64,000 nucleotides of DNA. Source: Cyanophora paradoxa (Eukaryota > Glaucocystophyceae > Cyanophorales > Cyanophoraceae). Location of the stretch: NCBI GenBank assembly GCA_004431415.1, contig QPMI01000610.1, forward strand, positions 62,001-126,000, given 5' to 3'. The notes beneath the pieces are model-generated. The model was not told where the DNA came from, did not search any database, and saw nothing but the letters and a program-made list of their open reading frames with translations. How positions within the stretch are numbered: position 1 is the stretch's first letter; the number at the start of each line of letters is the position of its first letter. The position numbers were made by a program, and so were the translations under genes. Positions 35,963 to 47,400 of the stretch are shown here, piece by piece.

Positions 35963-37823
35963 ATGGTAAGTGGGCCAACGGCGCGAGCCTGGCTCGCCAG
36001 CTGGCTCGCGCTGGTCTGCCTGGCGCTCGCGCTCCCAGCGCGTGCAGGTCAGTCACGGCGGCGGCGCTGTCGTGTGCGGTCTGAACTCCTCGCAGACTTC
36101 TCCTATCCAAGCTTTCCGGCGTCGCTGCCGGCGGACCTGTCGCTCGCCGGCAGCTCCAGCTTCATCTCCTGCTCGGGGCTCTGCGCCTCATGCCCGGAGC
36201 CGACGCCGCCGCCGGCAGAGCTCTACGAGCACTACATGCCCGCCCTTCCTGCGCCCGGCTCGCGCCTCCCGACGCCCCGCGCAGGACGCAGTACACGAAC
36301 TTCACGACCGTGTACGAGCAGGACCCGGCCGCCCTCCTCGCTGGCCAGATCGTGCGCTGTCCCGCTGATCTCTTGGCGCCCATCCGCCCGCACCAAACCC
36401 TCCCCCGCGGCCCGCAGGAGCCCTGCCAACGGCAGGTGGCGCTGACGCCCCCCGCGCCGAACCGCGCCGGCGCCGTGTGGCACCGCGTCCCCCAGAGCGT
36501 CGCCCGCGGCTTCGAGACAACGTTCACGTCCGCCCCGCCCCCGCCCCCGCCCCCGCCCCCGCCTGCCCCCGCGCCGCCGCCGACCCCGCCGCGCAGCTTC
36601 CGCCTCATGTACCCCTCCCGCGTCTGCACGACGCAGAACCGCATTGAGTCGGCGCGCCACTCGCCGCGTATCCCTCCCCATTCACGCCCCTGACGCCCCC
36701 CGCAGCGCACGCTGGACGCTGAGGAGGATCCGGTACCCCCGCCCCTGCCCCCTTAGAGGGCCCTCTCCCTCTGATCCTGCGGTACCCCGCCTAGAACGTG
36801 GACGGCTTCACGGCGCCGGTGGAGACGATATACCTCCGCACCTGGTCCGACTGCGACGTCTCGGGTACCCCCCGCACCTTCCCTCACCGTACCCCGGCCC
36901 CGCCCCGCCGCCCCTTACGCCGGGCTGCAGGGGCGGGCGGCTTTGCCTTCGTGCTCCAGAACGCGCCGGAGGGCTCCGCGGCGGTCGGGGACGCCGGCCT
37001 CGGGCTGGGGTGCGCTGGCCGCCCGCGCACCGGCGGGGAGCGGGGCTGACGTGTACCCCCACCAGGTACGGCGCGGTGCGGGAGAGCGCGGCGATCGAGT
37101 TCGACACGCACCACGACGCGAGCTGCGGGGACCCCCCCGAGGCCCACGTCTCCGTCCAGGCGCGAGCGCACCCCTCCCCGGCTCCCCCTCCCCCTCACGG
37201 CCGGCCAGGCGCGCGGGGCGGGGAAGGCCAACTCGCCCGAGCACCGCTTCCGCCTCGCGTGGGCCGGCGAGGCGACCACTTTCATGCTGTACCCCCCGCG
37301 CTCCTGAGCCCTGACCCCCCCCCGGCCCCCGGCAGTCCACGGGCCGCTTCCTGAACCTGACGGACGGGCGGGAGCACAACGTGACGCTGCGCTACACCCC
37401 CTCCCCGTGCGCCCTCGAGCGGCCCGAGGCCCCCGCCGGCCACCCACCCTCGCCCTCTCCCGCAGCCTCGGGGACCTGGCTGCGCGCCACCTGGACGCCT
37501 CGCCCCACCTCCTCCGCCACCTCCTCAAGGGCCCAGTCGGCACCCTCGAGGTCCGGCGCCCGTACCCCCGCCGCGCCCCGCCCTTCTTGTACCCCCGCTC
37601 ACCGCTCACCGCTCGCGCCCCCCAGCTCTTCGTGGACAACGCGCGCGGGGTGAACAACACGGCGCTGGCGGCGCCGGGCCCGGTGCTGCGGCTGCCCTTC
37701 AGCCTGGAGGCGGCGCTGCGGACGGCCCCGGGCGGCCTCGCCTACGTCGGCTTCACGGCGGCCACGGGCGCCCGCTGGCAGCGCCACGCCATCACCTCCT
37801 GGTCCTTCGTCTCCTTCCCCTAG
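35963..37823 (+). CDS. Secreted L-type (legume-type, ConA-like) lectin-domain protein
   Basis: The ATG at 35963 opens a classic signal peptide: ARAWLASWLALVCLALALPA, followed by RAG and an intron. The mature N-terminus is Cys/Pro-rich (FISCSGLCASCPEPTPPPAE) with YTNFTTVYEQDPAALLAGQI. The L-type lectin fold follows in order: GAVWHRVPQSVARGFETTF, GAGGFAFVLQNAPEG, GDAGLGLG, YGAVRESAAIEFDTHHDASC with GDPPEAHVSVQ (the EFDT plus downstream Asp region that binds Ca/Mn in the family), REHNVTLRYTPS, LFVDN, and a final strand pair YVGFTAATGARWQRHAITSW ending SFVSFP at TAG. At least ten short introns, many starting GTACCCC. It is probably an extracellular or endomembrane glycan-binding protein. No transmembrane segment is seen at the C-terminus, so an ERGIC-53-type cargo receptor is unlikely. 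Confidence 0.82.
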
Positions 37824-37963
37824 GCCTCGCCGGCGGGAAGCAGCTCCCGCGGCCGCGGACTGACGCGCGTTACTGGTTTTGTACATGTACATGAAAGACA
37901 GAGCAGGCAGAAAGACCCGCAGGAAACAGGGCCGAGCTGCACGCTGCCGCTCCGGGCCCGAGT

Positions 37964-39774
37964 CTACTTCTTCTGCGGGCGCTTGGCGCGAACCATTGCC
38001 CGGCCCTTCTCCGCATCCCCTGCGAGGGCGTCGGCGGTCGGACGGGAGGCGATGTGGGGACGGAGAACGCACGCGGCGGGGCGCCCAAGCTGAAGCGGCC
38101 CGCCCCTTCGCCGATGGCGGCGGGGGCGGCGGGCGGGCGGTCGGGCCCCGGGTCGCTGGAGCGCGGAGAGCCGGCAGGGGCGGCGGCTCCGGAACTGGAG
38201 GGGCCGGCGCCAGCGTCGCCCGGGGGCGCAAGCAGACGCAGCCCAGCGGGGGGGACGAAGGGGGAGTCGAAGAGGGAGCTGCTGGGGGGTACAGGCGCAG
38301 CGGGCTCGGGGGCCGCCCGTACAGCCGACTCGGGAGCTGCCGATGCAGCGGGCTCCGGGGCTAGAGGTGCAGCCGGCTCGGGGGCTACCGGCGCAGCCGG
38401 CTCGGGAGCTACCGGCGCAGCCGGCTCGGAGGCTGCGGCGGCGCTCGAGCTGCTCATTGCGCATGCAGCTGCCCGGCTCGCAGCCGATCCGCTCGCAGCC
38501 GACCCGCTCCCAGCCGCGCCGCTCGCAGCCACTCCGCTCTGCGCCTCCATTTCTGAGCGCTTCTGTCCTCGCTCGGGGCTCTGGATGCGCAGCTGCGTCT
38601 TAGGGTGAGACAATGTCGTATGAGACGCCATATTCAAAAGAGCGTACAGCGGCGACTGGACCCTCCAGGCGCGCGGGGTCGCCCTGCGTGAAGCGTGAGC
38701 TCCAAATGTACACTTCTCCGGGGCGCAGGGGCGCGTGCCCTGCCCGACAGCTCGGCCCGCAGCGAAGCGATCTCCGCCTCGTATTTCTTGCGTTGCTCCT
38801 CCAGCTGGAGCCCGGAACTGACGCGCATCGAAGCGACTTCTGCACGCGCGCCCGCCAGCTCGGCCCGCAGCGAAGAAATGTCCGCCTCGTATTTCTTGCG
38901 TTGCTCCTCCAGCTGCCGCTTGGAGCTGTCGCTCACTGCAATGTACGCCACCAAGTAGTTTTCTGCGAAAGTAAAGGCAACGCGTGTATGAGCCAGCTTG
39001 GTTTAAACATGCGTGTGGACGGCTCTCAGGGTGCGCACCGTTCTCACGCTTCAGCTTGGCTGCAAGATCGCGGAGGCAGTCCCCTGGGAAGAGAGTAAGG
39101 GGGGCCGCATCGTGTCCTGTCCTGGCGGCATCATTGTGGGACAGCGCGCACGAAGGTGGGCAGGGAGGTCAAGGGTAGTGACCCGCGCCTCGCAGCCGAG
39201 CCCCGCGTTCTCGCAGGGCCGCCGCACCCGCGGACACGCCGCCTCGTGCTCCTGGCTCCGATTGTGAGCGGCGCAGCGCGCGCTCGGGCGCGAGGGCTCG
39301 GACCCCAAGCTCCTCGGTTAGCACCAGGACCTCGCAGCCGGAGCACCGCGACCGCCCCACCGTGCAGGCGCTCTTGTGGCCTGAGAGGGAGCCCAACTCG
39401 CCCGTCCACGTACACCCACGCGGCTGCATTTCACAGCTGCGCAGGCTTAGAGGAGAACGAGGTCGATGAAGAGCACGCAGGAACGCACTGCACGCGGAGC
39501 GCGTTGATGCGGCGCGCCATGTAAGCCGCGGAGCTCCATCGGCTGCGGTCGAGCGCCTCCCGGTCGAGCGGACAGGAGACTCGACGCCCCTGCGAGTTCG
39601 CGAGGACCTCCGAACAGCTCCTGCATAGAGCATGCTCGTTCGAGCAGCGAATGCTGATCTGGACGCAAGCCCGCTCCCGGCCCGCTCCCGGGCCGAAGTC
39701 TCGGAGCGCAGTATCCCTTGCGTTGGTGAAATTACGAGAAAGGTGCTTGCTACCTGCGCCCGCTGGGACCGCAT
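37964..39774 (-). CDS. RING-like / TRAF-type zinc-finger protein with coiled coil and Pro/Ala tail
   Basis: Exons on the minus strand give a RING-like piece, CSNEHALCRSCSE then VSCPLDREALDRSRW and AAYMARRINALRV. TRAF-type zinc fingers follow: CEMQPRGCTWTGELGSLSGH then KSAC, RCSGCEVLVLTEELG spliced to EHEAACPRVRRPCENAGLGC, and VTTLDLPAHLRARC. Two copies of LQLEEQRKKYEAEIASLRAEL-type coiled coil come next (about 38700-38930). This is the RING - TRAF zinc finger - coiled coil order of TRAF adaptors and E3 ligases, but no MATH domain is seen. The C-terminal exon is low-complexity (repeats of EPAAPVAP) and ends MVRAKRPQKK at TAG 37964. The first CxxC of the RING and the start codon were not found, so the 5' limit is approximate. 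It is possible that the Pro/Ala exon belongs to a separate gene. Confidence 0.6.
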
Positions 39775-39801
39775 GGGGCGAGGGAGGGATTTCGGGAGGG
39801 G

Positions 39802-41282
39802 TCAGGAGGCGGCGATGGCTGCCTGCGCGGAGGTCTGCGCGGCCGCCGACGTGGCCGACGTCACGCTCGAAGTCTGCGGGCGAGAGCGGGAGCGGCGTGA
39901 GCGCGGGAGGGAGGGGTGCAGGGGCGAAGAGGCCGGGGACGGGGCGCGCCGGGGAGAGCATGGAGGCCGGGGTGATCTCGCGGCCGGCGAGGAGGCGCGG
40001 CATCGTCTCCAGGTGCTTCGCCAGCATCGCCTGCAGGTCCGGCCACACTGCTACGCGTCAGGACCTCCGCGGGGCGCAGCGGGGTGAAGGGGGCCGGGGG
40101 CTACCGAGCTCGGCGAAGGGGGCGCCGGAGAGGAAGATCTCGCGGAGGAAGGAGGTCATGGCGGCGCACAGGAGGCCGCGCTCGAGGGCCGGGAGCCCGT
40201 CGAAGGCCGTCAGGTCCAGCTTGAACGGGTTCTCCGGCGCCGGGATCGTGTTCGACGAGACCAGCTCCGCCACGATGTCCCACACCTTGATGTCTGCCGC
40301 CCCCGCTCAGCGCCCCGCCAGCGCCGCAGCCCTCCGGGGTTCTAGCGCATGCGGGCGGGAGGCGCGGGCGGGGGGCGGCGGGGTGGGCGGCAGGGGCGGG
40401 CGTGGGGTTGGTGGGCGGCGTGGATGGGCGCGGGGCGAGTGGCGAAGGACGAGGGGCGATTAGCGGCCAGCAGCTGGCGAGGGGCGAGGGGCGGTGGAGG
40501 TGGGAGACGGGGGGCGGACGGGGGCCAGCGGGGCAGGAGGCGCGGGCGGGGGCGCGGGGCGCACTGTTGTTCCTCCACTGCTCGGTGGTCTGCAGCTTGA
40601 GGGGCAGGTCCTTGTCCGCCGGCCCCCGCGAGCTCCGCAGCCGCGAGTGGTTCGACCGCAGCTGCCCCGCGCCCCGCGCCGCGTCGGCCGGCAGCCGGCG
40701 CCGCGCGGCACGCCCGATGCACGCACCCACACGTAGGGGCACTTGTACCGCGCGTAGCCGCCGATCAAGAACACTGTCTCGTCCGACGGTGCGGCCTGAG
40801 CGGGCGCGGGCCGAGCTCAGGGTGGGCGGCGCGGGACGGGGCGGCAGGCGCACGTCTGCCGCCTCCCGCTCGCTAGGGCTGGCCGGCGGGAGCCCGTCGT
40901 CCAGCGAGTGGAAGTATGTGGCGCGGCTCCTGCGCTTCCATCAGCGCGAGGCAGGTGCGGGTTCCGGGCGGGTTCTGGAGCACGGCGATGGCTTCGAAGG
41001 CGAGAAAGGAGCGTCGGAGCGCTCGGCCTTGTTTGTTACTGTGACCAGGAGCTCCTCGCGGCCGCGCAAGTACAGCGAGAAGTACTTGAAGCCCTGCGAG
41101 GAAAGGCACATCGGACGCGGCAAATGGCACGGCTGGCGGTCGGCAATGGGACAGAGGCGGCCCCGCGGACCTTGAGGCACCCGAATCGCAGCGAGTCCTT
41201 GCAGAACTGGTCCTGCCGAGCAGAAAACGCGTCAACGAGTCTGGCTGACAGCGCAGAAGCCGACGAGGGACCCACGGACCAT
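39802..41282 (-). CDS. Unrecognised conserved-looking multi-exon protein
   Basis: The start is a one-codon exon: ATG at 41280-41282 followed directly by a GT...CAG intron to DQFCKDSLRFGCLK. Further exons: GFKYFSLYLRGREELL; AFEAIAVLQNPPGTRT; ATYFHSLDDGLPPASPSERE; APSDETVFLIGGYARYKCPY; LRSNHSRLRSSRGPADKDLP with LKLQTTEQWRNNS; DIKVWDIVAELVSSNTIPAP with ENPFKLDLTAFDGLPALERG; WPDLQAMLAKHLETMPRLLA; and a Ser/Thr/Ala-rich end (SSVTSATSAAAQTSAQAAIA) at TGA 39802. The splice pattern is clean, with one GC donor (NNS/GCGCCCC), so the gene is real. I do not recognise the family. Its 5' end faces the tetra-protoglobin gene 145 bp away. Confidence 0.6.
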
Positions 41283-41427
41283 TTTCTGCGTGCGAGGTCT
41301 GGGTACAGAACTCGCCGCAAGAGCACAGTACCCAAGACCTTTTTTTCAGTCAAAAGAAAGCAGCACGCCGGGCGCCTAGCTCATCGTTTGGTAGTGCAAA
41401 GTTGTGTACAGGAAGTGATTTTGCGCC
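41283..41427. promoter_or_regulatory. 145-bp divergent spacer, likely bidirectional promoter
   Basis: It separates the start codons of the unrecognised minus-strand gene and the tetra-protoglobin gene. It contains a T-run (TTTTTTTCAGTC) and is less GC-rich than flanking exons. The promoter role is inferred from position. Confidence 0.4.
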
Positions 41428-44400
41428 ATGGCGGCACCCGCGCCGCCCGGCGGCACTGGCGGCGGCACCAAGCGATTCGTAGGTGCGCAGAGCATGAGCC
41501 CGACCACGTGTGACGTTGTCCGGGCTGAGCTGGGACACATGCGAGCTTTAGCTAATCCGGGACGAGCTTGCGATGTTGCCCCTGGGGCCCTGCTAGAATC
41601 GGCGACCGTAGCAAGGCCGATGCGCATCATGTATCAGCCGATGCTGCCTAGTCGCAACCCCTCCAGCTCCCTCCTTAGCGCCGCGCACACTCACGCCCCC
41701 GCGCTGCCGCAGACATCTTCGTTGCTTCCAACAGCGGCGCCGGCGTGCGCTCGTTGCTGCGGAGGTTCGGCGAGCTCGTCAAAGGTCGGCACCTCGCTCA
41801 GGCATCCAAGGCGTGCACCTGACCTCGCCCCAGGAAATGAGCGCCTCATGCGGCTGGCTTCAGACGGCCTGAACCTCAAAGTGCGCGCCGCCTCGGGCAG
41901 CCCGCGCCGCCCGCCGCTGACGCCGCGCCGCCGCGGCGCGTGCAGTTCAAGATCGACACGCGGGGCCCCTACGCGGACACGCCGGCGTTCCGGGCGCTCC
42001 TGGTGAAGGCCCAAGCGTGCATTCTGGTCGCGGACACGTCGCAGGAGGGCGCGGTTGCTGCGGCGAAGGCGGCGCTGGGCGCGGTCGGGGGCAACGGGCG
42101 CTTCAAGGGGAAGCCGATGCTGATCATGGCGAACAAGCGGGACGTGGACGGCTGCCTCCCGCTGGCGGACCTGGAGGCGGCGGCGGGGGCGCAGGGCGTG
42201 CTGGCGAGCACGAAGCTGGTCGAGGCGTGCGGGGCGCCCGGCGAGGCCAAGTTCAACGCGGCGATGAGCGCCGGGCTGGAGTGGCTCCTCGCCAGCGTCA
42301 TCGACGGGGCCGAGCGCCTCGCCCGGAAGCAGGCCCGCGACGCCGCCATCGACGCCCGCCTGGCCAAGCTCGCGGGGCTCGAGGGCAAGCCGCCGCCGCC
42401 GGCGGTCCCGGGGGCCGGCGTGGGCGCCCCCTCGGACCCGGGGAAGGCGGCCGAGGAGCACCGGGCGGCGATCGCGGCGCGGGTGGCGAAGCTGAGCGCG
42501 CGCGTGGAGCGCGACATCGACGCGGACCGCAGCACGCCCTCGGAGCTCGCCGCCGTGGACAAGTGGGTGCGCGCGCCTCTCCGCGGCGCCCCGGGCGGGG
42601 CGGGAGGCCGTGGCTGAGCCCCCCGCAGCTGGAGAGCCTCGGGGAGGAGCCGCCGCCGCCCTTCCTCCCCAGCCCCTCCCCCTCGCGCGCCGGCCTGGCG
42701 ACGGCGCCGGCGGCCTCGCTGGGGGGCCCCTGGAGACGAAGCCCGGGTCGGCGGGGGGCGCCGCGGGCCCGCTGGGGCGCTCGGCCTCGGTCAAGCGGCG
42801 CAGCGAGTCGCCGGCGCAGCAGCCCGGCGTCGAGCGCATCGACATGAAGGTCCGCCCCGGGCCCGCGCCGCGCCGCCCCGCCGCCCCGCCCCCCGCCCTC
42901 CCGCCCGGCTCAGCTCGTCATGATTCGTCACGGCTCAGCTCGTTCACACGGACCCAACGTACCGATTCGGGTACCTCTCCAAGTTCATGGGGGTACGCTT
43001 CGCCTGCTTGCTTCGGCGGGGCGGCGCGGCGCGTCCTGAGGGGCGCGGCGCGCGTGCAGTTCATGCCCGAGGACGTGGCGACAATCAAGGGCTCGGCGCC
43101 CGTGCTGGGCCCGCTGGTGCCGGGCCTCGTCGACGCGGTCTACGCGAAGCTCTTCTCGTTCCACGTGACCAAGGCGAGCCGCGCCGCCCCCGCCCCGCCC
43201 CGCACGGCGCGGCGCGGCGCGGCGCGGCTGACGGGGGCTGCGCAGCGGTACTTCATGCCGCAGCAGGACGGGTACACCGGCGAGCTGCCCGGGAGCGAAG
43301 GGGCGCTGACGACGTCGCACGCCATCATCAAGTTCCGGTGAGCGGGATCCGCGTCGCGACACGCCCGTCGCCGCGCTGACGGAGTTCGCAGCAAGGAGAA
43401 GCTCGCGAAGTACCTGGTGAAGCTGGTGACATCCGAGTACGACGGGTCGCTCGTCGAGTACGTCGACTTCGTCGGCAAGGTCCACACCAAGAAGGCGGTG
43501 CGGCCCGGCGGGGGACGGCGGGAGCCGCGTGCGCTGACGCGTCGCAGGGGAACAAGAGCCTGGAGATCGACCTCGTCCACATGAACGCGCTCTTTGGCTA
43601 CGTCAACGACGCCCTCATCGCGACCTTCCAGGGCCTGTCGGGGGGTGTCGACCAGGCGACGAAGGACAAGCTGGTGCGGGCGTTCACGAAGCTGCTCTGG
43701 GTGCAGAGCGACTTCACGAGCCGGCACTACACGAACTGCGACTCGGTGGACACGGGCGGCCTGTCGGAGCCACCGCCGGCCCCGCTGCCGTCGACCTCGA
43801 AGGCGGCCTCCGTGCCAGAGATCGGCGTCGAGATGATCGACATGAGGCAAGTGCACACAAACGCGGCGTACCGCTTCGGGTACCTCTCCAAGTTCATGGT
43901 GGTGCGTTCTGCTCTTGGAAGAGGCGGCTCGTGCATTGGGGGGGGCTAAGCTGATCGTCCCTTTAACTCGGTCTCGCAGTTTGGGCCGGAGGACGTGGCG
44001 GCGATCAAGGGCTCGGCGCCCGTGCTGGGCCCGCTGGTGCCGGGCCTCGTCGACGCGGTCTACGCGAAGCTCTTCTCGTTCGACGTGACCAAGGCGAGCC
44101 GCGCCGCCCCCACCCCGCCCGGCGCGGCGCGGCGCGGCGCAGCGTGGCTGACGGGGGCTGCGCAGCGGTACTTCATGCCGCAGCAGGACGGGTACACCGG
44201 CTCGCTGCCGCAGAACGAAGCGAAGTTCACAGTTTCCCACGAGGTCATCAAGTTCCGGTGAGCGGGATCCGCGTCGCGACACGCCCGTCGCCGCGCTGAC
44301 GGTGTTCGCAGCAAGGAGAAGCTCGCGAAGTACCTGGTGAAGCTGGTGACATCCGAGTACGACGGGTCGCTCGTCGAGTACGTCGACTTCGTCGGCAAGG

Positions 44401-47400
44401 TCCACACCAAGAAGGCGGTGCGCGCTGCTGCCCCGGGCTTGCGCGGCATGGCATCCGACGCGCGGTGCCGCAGGGCAACAAGGACCTGGAGGTCGACCTC
44501 GTCCACATGAACGCGCTCTTCGGCTACGTGAACGACGCCCTCATCGCGACCTTCCAGGGCCTGACGAACGTGGACCAAGCGAGCAAGGACAAGCTCATCC
44601 GTGCGTTCACAAAGCTGCTGTGGATTCAGAGCGACTTCACGAGCCGGCACTACACCGTCTGCGACGCGGCGGAATCGGCGCCTGCCGCCCTGCCCGCGCC
44701 GGCGCCGACGGCCGCTCCCGCCGAGCCGGGCATCGAGAAGATCGACATGAAGGTTCGGCCGTTCCCTCGATGCGCGACCGTCGCCCGGTCTGATCGGCCG
44801 CGCCGCAGCTCGTGCACACGAACGCGGGATACCGCTTCGGGTACCTGGGCAAGTTCATGGAGGTGAGTGGGCTGAACGTCGGGGAAACGGCTTGAACCGT
44901 GCCTGACGGCCGCCCAGTTCGGTGCCGGGGACATCGCGGCGATCAAGGGCTCGGCGCCCGTGCTGGGCCCGCTGGTGCCGGGCCTCGTCGACGCGGTCTA
45001 CGCGAAGCTCTTCTCGTTCGACGTGACCAAGGCGAGCCGCGCCGCCCCCGCCCCGCCCGGCGCGGCGCGGCGCGGCGCGGCTGACGGGGGCTGCGCAGCG
45101 GTACTTCATGCCGCAGCAGGACGGGTACACCGGCGAGCTGCCCGGGAGCGAAGGGGCGCTGACGACGTCGCACGCCATCATCAAGTTCCGGTGAGCGGGA
45201 TCCGCGTCGCGGCACGCCCGTCGCCGCGCTGACGGAGTTCGCAGCAAGGAGAAGCTCGCGAAGTACCTGGTGAAGCTGGTGACATCCGAGTACGACGGGT
45301 CGCTCGTCGAGTACGTCGACTTCGTCGGCAAGGTCCACACCAAGAAGGCGGTGCGGCCCGGCGGGGGACGGCGGGAGCCGCGTGCGCTGACGCGTCGCAG
45401 GGGAACAAGAGCCTGGAGATCGACCTCGTGCACATGAACGCGCTCTTTGGCTACGTCAACGACGCCCTCATCGCGACCTTCCAGGGCCTGTCGGGGGGCG
45501 TCGACCAGGCGACGAAGGACAAGCTGGTGCGGGCGTTCACGAAGCTGCTCTGGGTGCAGAGCGACTTCACGAGCCGGCACTACACGAACTGCGACTCGGT
45601 GGACACGGGCGAGGCACCGATCACGACGCCGATGCCGGCAGCGGCGGCGTCGGGCCCCGCCGAGGCGGGCGTGGAGGTCATCGACATGAAGAATGTCCAC
45701 ACGAGCTCGGCGTACCGGTTCGGGTACCTGGCGCGGTTCATGGGCTTCAGCGCGGACGACATTGCGACCGTGAAGGGAATCGCACCCGTGCTCGGCCCGC
45801 TGGTACCGACGCTCGTGGATGCTGTGTATGCGAAACTCTTCTCGTTCGACGTAACCAAGGCCAGTCTTTCTCGTGCTTCGTTTTGCTTCCGTGATGGATT
45901 CTGAAACCTTTCGCAGAAATACTTCATGCCTCAGCAAGAGGGTTACTCGGGCTCGCTTCCGCAAAGCGAATCGGGTCTCAGTGTATCGCACGAGATTATT
46001 CAGTACCGGTGAGATGATCTGTATCCCCCAACAAGGCGTTTCCCGGGTGTTCACATTCCGCGCAGCAAGGAGAAGCTCACCAAGTACCTGGTCAAGCTCG
46101 TCACTGCCGAGTACGACGCCGCTCTCGTGGAATACGTGGACTACGTCGGTCGGATCCACACGAAGAAGGATGTTCGTGAAGCCGCGTCGCCCTGTGAGAG
46201 CCCTGCGACCTCACCGCGTCGCGCAGGGGAACAAGAACCTGGAGATCGACCTCGTGCACATGAACGCGCTCTTCGGCTACGTCAACGACGCCCTCATCGC
46301 GACCTTCCAGTGTCTTCCTGTAGACCAGGCGAGGAAGGACAAGCTGGTGCGGGCGTTCACGAAGCTGCTGTGGATCCAAAGCGATTTCGTCAGCCGCCAC
46401 TACACTGTCTGCGACGCCGCGGAGTCGGTGCCGGCCGCCGCGTCCTCAGCCGCACCCTCCATGCCGAACCTGGGCGCCGGGCTCGAGGTGGCGCGCCTCA
46501 AGGAGCAGCTCGCGGCCGCGCAGGCCGAGGCGAAGCGGGCGCAGGAGGTGCGCGGGGGCCCGACCGCCCAGTCCGCCCCGCCCCGTCTCGGGCCCCTCAC
46601 CGCCCGTGGGCCGCGCAGGAGACGGCCTCGCTGCGTGCGGAGCTGGCGCGGGCCAAGGCCCCCGCGAGCCCCAAGGCGGGGGGCCCGGGCCTGGCGGAGG
46701 ACATCCAGGCGCGGATGTCGGCGCGGCGGCGGAGCTCCGTGGGCGGCCTCGGCGGGGAGGACGTCGCGCGCCTCGCCGACGAGGTCGCGCAGGCCAAGTC
46801 CCTCGCCGCAGCCACGCAGGCCCGCCTCGACGAGATGGTCGCCGCGCGCGTCGAGCTCGAGCGCCAGGCGCAGCAGCGCGAGGCCGCGGCGCGCGCCGAG
46901 CACGCGCGCGAGCTCGAGGAGCTGCGGCGGCGGCACGCGCGCGAGCTCGACGACGAGCGGCTGCGCTTCGCGGAGGAGCGGCGGCGCTGGGAGGGCCAGG
47001 GCGCCGACGAGGCGGCCGCCCTGCGGGGGAGCTCGAGGAGGCCCGCGCGCGGGCGGCGGCCGCCGCCGTCGAGACGGCCGACGCCCGCGCCGAGGCGGTC
47101 AGCTGCGCACGCCTCGCCGACTCCGAGGCGGCGCGGGCCAAGGAGGCCGAGGCGCGCGCCGCGGCCGCCGCGGAGGAGGCGGCGCAGGCGCGGGAGCGGG
47201 CGGCGGCGGAGCTGGCGGCGGCCCGCGAGGCCTCGGCGGCCGAGCTCTCGGCGGCGCGGCAGGAGGCGGCCAAGTCGGTGCGCGCGGGGCGGGGCGGGGC
47301 GGGGCGGGGCGGGGCGGGTCGGGGCGGTGGGAGGCGGCGTTGTTTTGACGCTGCGCGCCAGGCGTCGCTTGCCGAGGCGGCAGAGGCTAAGGCCTCGCGG

